Shown here piece by piece: positions 7,277 through 12,005 of a stretch of DNA of 12,005 nt. Within the stretch, counting starts at the first letter, position 1. The number at the start of each line of letters is the position of its first letter. The notes below the pieces were generated by a model that was not told the DNA's origin, did not search any database, and saw only the letters and a program-made list of their open reading frames with translations. The translations under genes were made by a program, and so were the position numbers. Location of the stretch: assembly GCA_029933275.1 (NCBI GenBank), contig JAOZOM010000040.1:1-12005 (forward strand), given 5' to 3'. The DNA comes from Anaerolineales bacterium. GTDB taxonomy: Bacteria; Chloroflexota; Anaerolineae; Anaerolineales; Villigracilaceae.

Positions 7277-7888
7277 GTGAAAAAATTAGGAAAGAAGAGA
7301 GTCTCTTTTACTGATTGGTTGCGCCGTTTCTTCAAATGGTTGATTGACCCGATTGGCGGATTCTTAAACCGAATTGGTTTGACTCCGAATGCCGTCACGA
7401 TGCTGGGATTAATAGGCAGTGTAGCAGCGGCTTTTTTTCTTGCTCAAGGCAATATGCTTTGGGGCGGGATTATTGTTTTGGTGATGTGGCCCGTAGATGC
7501 TTTAGACGGCACGATGGCGCGTCTTCGCGGCGAACCGACTGAGTTTGGGGGGTTTGTCGATTCTGTGACTGATCGCTACTCTGAATTGGTCATTTTTGCG
7601 GGATTGCTCTATTATTTTTTGGGACTAGGTAATATCTTAGTCGCGATGCTCGTCTTTGCGGCAACAGCAGGCTCGATTTTGGTCTCATATACGCGCTCTC
7701 GCGCCGAAGCTCTTGGCTTTGATGCGAAAGTTGGTATCCTAACACGTGTAGAGCGTTATCTTGTTTTGGTGGTGGGATTGATTTTCAACCGCCCTATTAT
7801 GATGATGTGGGTGATGGCGATTTTCGCCAATATCACCGCCCTGCAGCGGATTTGGTATGTCCGCCAGCAGGCGCATAAACATTTTTAG
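7277..7888 (+). CDS. CDP-alcohol phosphatidyltransferase, phosphatidylinositol-phosphate-synthase-like
   Basis: An integral membrane enzyme of 203 residues that transfers a phosphatidyl group from CDP-diacylglycerol to an alcohol, making phospholipid head groups at the inner face of the membrane. The full family signature D-x2-D-G-x2-A-R-x8-G-x3-D-x3-D is present: D74, D77-G78, A81-R82, G91, D95, D99; these acidic residues bind two metal ions and the catalytic Asp is the last. Further on, SYTRSRAEALGF and VGILTRVERYLV match the Arg-rich segment typical of phosphatidylinositol-phosphate and archaeal inositol-phosphate synthases more than PgsA or PssA, so myo-inositol-1-phosphate is a plausible acceptor, but this is inference. 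About six helices. Start: GTG 7277 has GGAG (7267-7270) 6 bases upstream; an in-frame ATG at 7265 has no good ribosome site and would put GGAG inside the gene. It follows ftsK after 45 bases. Confidence 0.9.
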   Translation: MKKLGKKRVSFTDWLRRFFKWLIDPIGGFLNRIGLTPNAVTMLGLIGSVAAAFFLAQGNMLWGGIIVLVMWPVDALDGTMARLRGEPTEFGGFVDSVTDRYSELVIFAGLLYYFLGLGNILVAMLVFAATAGSILVSYTRSRAEALGFDAKVGILTRVERYLVLVVGLIFNRPIMMMWVMAIFANITALQRIWYVRQQAHKHF

Positions 7889-7925
7889 AGTTTTCTCAAA
7901 ATAGAGAGTCGACTTTAAAAACATA

Positions 7926-7944
7926 TTGTGCAAAAATTGCGCAA
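7926..7944. repeat. Tandem palindromic octamers TTGTGCAA / TTGCGCAA upstream of lgt
   Basis: TTGTGCAA (7926-7933) and the perfect palindrome TTGCGCAA (7937-7944) are separated by AAA, so equal positions are 11 bases apart, about one helical turn. They lie in the 94-base gap before lgt, 39 bases upstream of its start. Such phasing is usual for a dimeric regulator bound side by side, but no known operator is recognised. The rest of the gap (7889-7925 and 7945-7971) shows no convincing promoter or terminator. Confidence 0.35.
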
Positions 7945-7982
7945 TACACTGGAAAGTTTGCAGTTTTGAACAGGATAAGAAA

Positions 7983-8771
7983 ATGATAGCAAGTTTTTAT
8001 ATAGGTACTTTTGAAATCCGCTTTTATGGCATTATTCTTATGCTGGGCGCATTGGCGGGCGCATTATTGGCGCAGAAAGAAGCTAAAAGACGTGGGCATG
8101 ATCCAGAAATTGTTTGGGACCTCATGCTTTGGCTTCTTATCGCCGGAATCATAGGCGCGCGCCTTTGGCATGTTTTTACCCCGCCGCCCTCCTCGATTGC
8201 ACAAGGTTTTACGACTAAATACTACCTAACGCATCCTCTGGACTTAATCAACACCCGTCACGGCGGGTTAGGCATCCCCGGGGCGGTGATTGGCGGATTA
8301 ATCGCTTTATATTTCTTCGCTCGCAAAAGAAAACTCTCTTTTCTCGAATGGGCGGATATTGGCGCACCGGCTTTAGCTTTAGGGCAGGCAATTGGACGTT
8401 GGGGAAATTATGTCAATCAAGAACTTTATGGTGGACCCACTTCTCTCCCGTGGAAAATTTTTATTGAGCCAAGATACAGGCTCAAAGGATTCAAAGAGCA
8501 AGCCTATTACCATCCTCTTTTTCTCTACGAATCGCTGTGGAATTTAGGTAACATGGCATTACTCCTTTGGGTTAGTCGGCGTTATCCTGACCGCATCAAA
8601 GCAGGTGACCTTTTTCTACTCTATATGGTTATTTATCCGCTTGGGCGTTTTTGGCTCGATTTCTTGCGTCTTGACGCCTCTATGCTCGGCGGGATTAACG
8701 CCAATCAAACAGTGATGGCGGTGGTTGCGGTACTCGCCGCAGCGACTTTGTTTCTTCGTCATCGCAAATAA
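7983..8771 (+). CDS. lgt: Phosphatidylglycerol:prolipoprotein diacylglyceryl transferase
   Basis: An inner-membrane enzyme that attaches diacylglycerol from phosphatidylglycerol to the lipobox cysteine of prolipoproteins, the first step of lipoprotein maturation before signal peptidase II. 262 residues with about seven helices, standard length. The Lgt signature GRWGNYVNQE is at 138-147 (R139, N142, N145, E147). HPLFLYESLWN and the C-terminal YPLGRFWLDFLR (R222) also match the family. In the HGG loop the motif is GGLGIPGAVIGG, with Pro where E. coli has His103; Gram-positive-type enzymes also vary at this place. Start: the frame opens at TTG 7926, but ATG 7983 has AGGA 7 bases upstream and begins the usual N-terminus MIASFYIGTFEIRFYG. 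The preceding phosphatidyltransferase supplies membrane phospholipid, so the two are linked by membrane building, though the 94-base gap may hold separate control. Confidence 0.96.
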   Translation: MIASFYIGTFEIRFYGIILMLGALAGALLAQKEAKRRGHDPEIVWDLMLWLLIAGIIGARLWHVFTPPPSSIAQGFTTKYYLTHPLDLINTRHGGLGIPGAVIGGLIALYFFARKRKLSFLEWADIGAPALALGQAIGRWGNYVNQELYGGPTSLPWKIFIEPRYRLKGFKEQAYYHPLFLYESLWNLGNMALLLWVSRRYPDRIKAGDLFLLYMVIYPLGRFWLDFLRLDASMLGGINANQTVMAVVAVLAAATLFLRHRK

Positions 8772-8796
8772 AAGCATCTAGGGGACTCTTGTCTTA

Positions 8797-8825
8797 TTGA
8801 CCGTCTCAATTTTCACCGCTATCCT
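8797..8825 (+). promoter_or_regulatory. Candidate promoter for the ABC/SpoIIM/hydrolase operon
   Basis: TTGACC (8797-8802, 5 of 6 to the -35 consensus) and TATCCT (8820-8825, 4 of 6 to the -10) are separated by an ideal 17 bases. Transcription would begin near 8832, giving a leader of about 32 bases with AGGT at 8853-8856, 7 bases before the ATG at 8864. The -10 lies in the loop side of the terminator hairpin, so the new transcript would lack the hairpin's left arm. Confidence 0.5.
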
Positions 8826-8847
8826 GATTAGGCTCTGGCGGTTTTTT
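8815..8847 (+). terminator. Rho-independent terminator after lgt
   Basis: ACCGC (8815-8819) pairs with GCGGT (8838-8842). A small inner stem CCT/AGG (8823-8825 with 8830-8832) has a GATT loop. TTTTTT (8842-8847) follows directly. The outer stem is only 5 bp, so it may be a partial terminator. It would stop transcripts arriving from lgt just 17 bases before the ABC gene. Confidence 0.6.
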
Positions 8848-8863
8848 AACATAGGTAAAACAA

Positions 8864-9796
8864 ATGATTCAAACAGAGAATTTGAGTAAAAGATTTAATG
8901 ACTTCTTAGCTGTAGATGATGTTCAATTGGATGTGGAATCTGGGCAGATTTTAGCCTTGCTTGGGCAAAATGGAGCGGGCAAAACAACCACAATTCGAAT
9001 GTTGACCGGGCTCTTGCGTCCCACTCGAGGCTGGGCGCGTGTTGCCGGACATGATGTTGTTAAAGAACCGAATCGGGTACGCGCGTCGGTCGGCGTGTTG
9101 GCTGAACAACATGGTTTGTACACTCGAATGACAGCGGTGGAGTACCTCGATTTTTTCGGCAGAGTCTATCGCCTCGATGCAGAAGCGCGTAAAAAACGCA
9201 GCGAACACCTCCTCGAATATTTCGGTTTAGCCGATGTCGCCAAACGAAGAATTGGCGAATATTCCAAAGGGATGAAACAGAAACTCGCATTAGCGCGTAC
9301 CTTAATCCACGAGCCACCGGTTTTGCTTTTGGATGAACCGACCTCCGCAATGGATCCCGAAAGTGCGCGTCTCGTGCGGGATGAGATTGCGAACCTTCGT
9401 TCATCACAGCGCGCCATTGTGATTTGCACTCACAATCTGGTTGAAGCCGAAATGTTGGCTGACCAAATCGCGATTATTTATCACGGCAAAATCCTGATTA
9501 AGGGCAAGCTGGAAGAATTGAAAGAACGCGTACTTGGGACAACTGAATATGAAGTTATCTTTTCTACTCCTTATGATTGCGCCAAACTTAAAATCCCGAT
9601 TGGAATTGAAATTGTAGCCAAAGAAGCTACAAAACTTCGCTTTCGTTCAGCAAACCCGATAGAAATGAATCCCTTACTTTTAAAAGAACTTTCGGCAAGA
9701 CAGGCTCCAATCTTAACTTTACAAGAAGCCTCGCGTACTTTAGAAGATGTCTATCTCAAAGCGATGACAGAAGCGAATGGGGGGATAATCCAATGA
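8864..9796 (+). CDS. ABC transporter ATP-binding protein (ABC-2 / NatA-like)
   Basis: The ATPase subunit of an ABC transporter, 310 residues, cytosolic and bound to the permease encoded next to it. The nucleotide-binding domain (about 1-215) is complete: Walker A GQNGAGKTT (34-42), Q-loop LAEQHGLY, signature YSKGMKQ (133-139) where classical ones read LSGGQ, Walker B VLLLDEPTSAMD (D157, E158) and H-loop His190. The YSKGM signature is usual for ABC-2-type exporters such as NatA and drug or polysaccharide exporters. Residues about 216-305 form the short C-terminal extension common in that subgroup, ending in EASRTLEDVYLKAM. The last codon overlaps the permease start (ATGA), which points to translational coupling and fixed stoichiometry. 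The ATG at 8864 has AGGT 7 bases upstream. The substrate cannot be told; export is likelier than import because no binding protein is encoded here. Confidence 0.94.
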   Translation: MIQTENLSKRFNDFLAVDDVQLDVESGQILALLGQNGAGKTTTIRMLTGLLRPTRGWARVAGHDVVKEPNRVRASVGVLAEQHGLYTRMTAVEYLDFFGRVYRLDAEARKKRSEHLLEYFGLADVAKRRIGEYSKGMKQKLALARTLIHEPPVLLLDEPTSAMDPESARLVRDEIANLRSSQRAIVICTHNLVEAEMLADQIAIIYHGKILIKGKLEELKERVLGTTEYEVIFSTPYDCAKLKIPIGIEIVAKEATKLRFRSANPIEMNPLLLKELSARQAPILTLQEASRTLEDVYLKAMTEANGGIIQ

Positions 9797-11223
9797 GAGA
9801 AAAACTAGCCCCTGTTTGGTTATTAGCAAAACGAGAATTACTTGATCAATTTCGTGATTGGCGAATTCTCTTCCCTTTGGCGATTCTGACGCTCCTTTTT
9901 CCCCCGCTCATGTATTCTGTCGCCGGTTCAGCTGTAGATTTTGCGAATAAATACGGCGGTGAAATGATTCTAGATCGCCTAGTGCCTTTCTCTATTCTGA
10001 TTATCGGCTTTTTTCCCGTCACCGTTTCTCTTGTGGTTGCGTTGGAATCCTTTGTTGGCGAGAAAGAACGCGGCACAATCGAGCCATTGCTCGGTACGCC
10101 TTTTCTCGATTGGCAACTTTATCTTGGTAAATTGCTAGTCGGTATCTTTTTCCCGCTTGTGGCAAGTTATCTTTCAATTGCGCTCTATCTTTTCATGGTG
10201 AGTAAACAAGATTTATCGCTCCCCTCGGCGAATCTCATGGCAGAATTGCTCATGCTGACCGCCGCCCATGCCCTTTTGATGGTGAGTGGCGCGATTGCTA
10301 TCTCAACACAATCTACTTCGGTGCGAGCAGCGAATCTCTTGGCATCTTTTATCGTGATGCCGGTTGCTATTTTGATTCAGGGGGAGAGCGTTTTGATTTT
10401 CTGGGGCAACGATTATCTCCTTTGGTTAGCACTTTCAGCGGTCTTGATTTTAGCGGCATTGTTAATTCGAGTCGGGATTGCACATTTTCAGCGCGAATAT
10501 CTTTTGGGGCGAGAAATCGACTCTTTCAATCTCAAATGGATGGGGCGCACTTTTCGTGATGCATTTGTCGGGGAGACACATTCGCTCATTCAATGGTATC
10601 AAATCCAAGTTGGCGCGACCTTCCGGAAGCTCAAGATGCCTCTCCTGCTTATTATCATCTTAACCGTTTTTGGCGGGGTAGCGGCTTTTAAACTGACATC
10701 CGCCACAATCCCCTCAGAAGTTGGCGAGTATTCTTCGGATGAAATTGACGAAAGATTAGGTGATTTGAAACTCGCAGCGGGTTTGCCCGATGAAAGTATG
10801 GAGATTACCTTTGGATTTATTTTTTCGCATAATATCCAAGCGGTTTTAATCATGCTCCTTTTGGGTCTCATTTCTTTTGGTATTCTGGGCGGATTGGCTT
10901 ATATTGTTAATATTGGCGTTTTAGGGGGCTTGATGGCGGCTTTGCAGGCTTATGGTTTGCCCGCAGGAATGATGTTTTTGACGGGGATTCTTCCGCATGG
11001 TATTTTTGAAATTCCCGCACTGATGTTGGCAGGCACGGGCGTTCTTTATTTTGGTGCGGTAATGGTTACGCCTAATCCAACTAAAACGGTGGGAGAGATT
11101 TTTATCTATGCGCTGGCAGATTGGTTTAAAATTGGCATAGGCATTATCTTGCCCTTTCTATTTATTGCCGCGTTGATTGAAGTGTATATCACCCCGATAC
11201 TTTTATCGCGGGTTATACAATAG
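9793..11223 (+). CDS. ABC-2-type permease fused to a SpoIIM/DUF95-like membrane domain
   Basis: A 476-residue membrane protein with two recognisable halves. Residues about 1-245 form an ABC-2 permease: six helices (near 24-45, 65-88, 112-134, 150-170, 178-198, 207-229) and the diagnostic cytoplasmic motif EKERGTIEPLLGTP (from E90). After a linker (about 245-275), residues about 276-476 look like a complete SpoIIM/DUF95 domain: a helix at 280-299, a polar loop of about 45 residues, SHNIQAVLIMLLLGLISFG, NIGVLGGLMAAL, the hallmark LPHGIFEIPALMLAG (L400-P401-H402-G403, E406), and a closing helix FLFIAALIEVYITP. SpoIIM itself is known from Bacillus engulfment, where it works with peptidoglycan hydrolases; DUF95 proteins also occur widely in non-sporulating bacteria and archaea. 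It is co-translated with the ATPase (ATGA overlap). The frame is intact with no sign of a recent join. The substrate is unknown; an export role or a cell-envelope role is inference. Confidence 0.88.
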   Translation: MREKLAPVWLLAKRELLDQFRDWRILFPLAILTLLFPPLMYSVAGSAVDFANKYGGEMILDRLVPFSILIIGFFPVTVSLVVALESFVGEKERGTIEPLLGTPFLDWQLYLGKLLVGIFFPLVASYLSIALYLFMVSKQDLSLPSANLMAELLMLTAAHALLMVSGAIAISTQSTSVRAANLLASFIVMPVAILIQGESVLIFWGNDYLLWLALSAVLILAALLIRVGIAHFQREYLLGREIDSFNLKWMGRTFRDAFVGETHSLIQWYQIQVGATFRKLKMPLLLIIILTVFGGVAAFKLTSATIPSEVGEYSSDEIDERLGDLKLAAGLPDESMEITFGFIFSHNIQAVLIMLLLGLISFGILGGLAYIVNIGVLGGLMAALQAYGLPAGMMFLTGILPHGIFEIPALMLAGTGVLYFGAVMVTPNPTKTVGEIFIYALADWFKIGIGIILPFLFIAALIEVYITPILLSRVIQ

Positions 11224-11235
11224 AATTGGAGCGAG

Positions 11236-11991
11236 ATGGCAAAACTTATTATTTTAGGTTCATCGAATGCAATCGCTGATAAAGCGCATGAAAATGCGTA
11301 TATGGTCATTGTGGGGGAGACGCGCAAAGTTTTGGTGGATAGTCCCCATAACCCGATTTTACGTTTGGAAGAAGTTGGCGTGGACTATAACGGCATTACA
11401 GATTTGGTCTTAACCCATTTTCACCCTGACCACGTTTCAGGAATCCCGCTTTTGTTAATGGATATGTGGTTGCGCGGCAGGACAAACCCTCTGTCTATTT
11501 TTGGATTGGATCACGCGTTAACGCGTTTAGAAAATCTGATGGATGCTTTCGCTTGGGGAAATTGGCCTAATTTTTTCCCCGTGACCTTTAACAGGATTCC
11601 GCCTGTGGGCATTCATTCGGTCTTGAGCTGTGATGATTTCGATATTTACGCCTCCCATGTTTGCCATATGATTCCGACTATCGGCCTGCGTATTGAATTC
11701 AAAGAAAGTGAGAAGGTGCTGACTTACTCTTGCGATACGGAACCCTGCCAAGAAGTGGTCAATCTCGCGAGTGGAGCGGATATCCTTATCCATGAAGCCG
11801 CCGGTGATTTTGTGGGACATTCATCCTCGAAACAAGCCGCTGAAATCGCCACCCAAGCAGAGGTGGGAAAACTTTACTTAATTCACTATCCTACCGGTGA
11901 GTTTTGGCAAGAAAACCTCCTTGAAGATGCGCGTAGTCATTTTGTTGGCAAAGTAGAACTCGCCGAAGATTTAATGACTTTTGACTTTTAA
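11236..11991 (+). CDS. Metallo-beta-lactamase-fold hydrolase, RNase Z-related but probably not tRNase Z
   Basis: A 251-residue cytosolic hydrolase. Metal ligands are all visible: H61-F-H63-P-D65-H66, His141 or His144 in SHVCHMIPTIGLRIE, Asp167 in YSCD, and His217 in LIHYP. HEAAGDFVGHSSSKQAAEIA (from His186) is the helix pattern shared with RNase Z and related phosphodiesterases. Against true tRNase Z, only 22 residues lie between His144 and Asp167, leaving no room for the Gly/Pro-rich tRNA-binding arm, and the usual HFSSRY-like end is HYPTGEF. It is therefore more likely a phosphodiesterase or ester hydrolase of unknown substrate. GGAG (11228-11231) lies 4 bases before the ATG. It follows the permease by 12 bases, so it is in the same operon; whether it acts on the transported compound is speculation. 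The gene is complete and ends 14 bases before the window edge. Confidence 0.92.
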   Translation: MAKLIILGSSNAIADKAHENAYMVIVGETRKVLVDSPHNPILRLEEVGVDYNGITDLVLTHFHPDHVSGIPLLLMDMWLRGRTNPLSIFGLDHALTRLENLMDAFAWGNWPNFFPVTFNRIPPVGIHSVLSCDDFDIYASHVCHMIPTIGLRIEFKESEKVLTYSCDTEPCQEVVNLASGADILIHEAAGDFVGHSSSKQAAEIATQAEVGKLYLIHYPTGEFWQENLLEDARSHFVGKVELAEDLMTFDF

Positions 11992-12005
11992 AGTTTTTCT
12001 TTGTG

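Noticed and set aside
7926..7982. N-terminal extension of Lgt from TTG 7926
   Set aside because: The added stretch has Cys and Trp unlike Lgt N-termini, and ATG 7983 has AGGA at good spacing.

Overview
The window carries eleven protein-coding genes, all on the + strand and tightly packed, with no RNA genes, insertion sequences or CRISPR arrays that I can see. Base composition is moderate (roughly half G+C) and even along the window. The protein families suggest a bacterium of the phylum Chloroflexota, probably class Anaerolineae. The clues are the style of the GNAT protein and the metallo-beta-lactamase-fold protein, the kinase-less multi-pass receptor with a C-terminal helix-turn-helix, and the ABC-2/SpoIIM fusion. 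This placement is inferred from family resemblance; no search was run.

Left part (1-4096): a purine nucleoside phosphorylase missing only its first few codons, a small unrecognised two-helix membrane protein with an exported Ig-like domain, a GNAT acetyltransferase, and a large membrane protein with about nine helices, a GAF-like domain and a C-terminal HTH. The first three are probably co-transcribed. The receptor has its own candidate promoter.

Middle part (4183-8771): housekeeping genes. A three-S1-domain RNA-binding protein overlaps the start of ftsK (SpoIIIE-type DNA translocase). Then come a CDP-alcohol phosphatidyltransferase resembling phosphatidylinositol-phosphate synthases, and lgt (prolipoprotein diacylglyceryl transferase). 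Together they serve translation or RNA binding, chromosome segregation, phospholipid synthesis and lipoprotein maturation.

Right part (8797-11991): a probable three-gene operon behind its own promoter, with a terminator isolating it from lgt. It holds an ABC ATPase, a permease in which an ABC-2 half is fused to a complete SpoIIM/DUF95-like half, and a metallo-beta-lactamase-fold hydrolase related to, but probably not, RNase Z. The ATPase and permease overlap by ATGA and the hydrolase follows after 12 bases. This cassette and the kinase-less receptor are the least ordinary content. The rest looks like a conserved chromosomal region.

For five genes I chose a start downstream of the longest possible frame because a clear Shine-Dalgarno or family length supports it; the reasons are given in each entry. 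No intergenic gap exceeds 100 bases.
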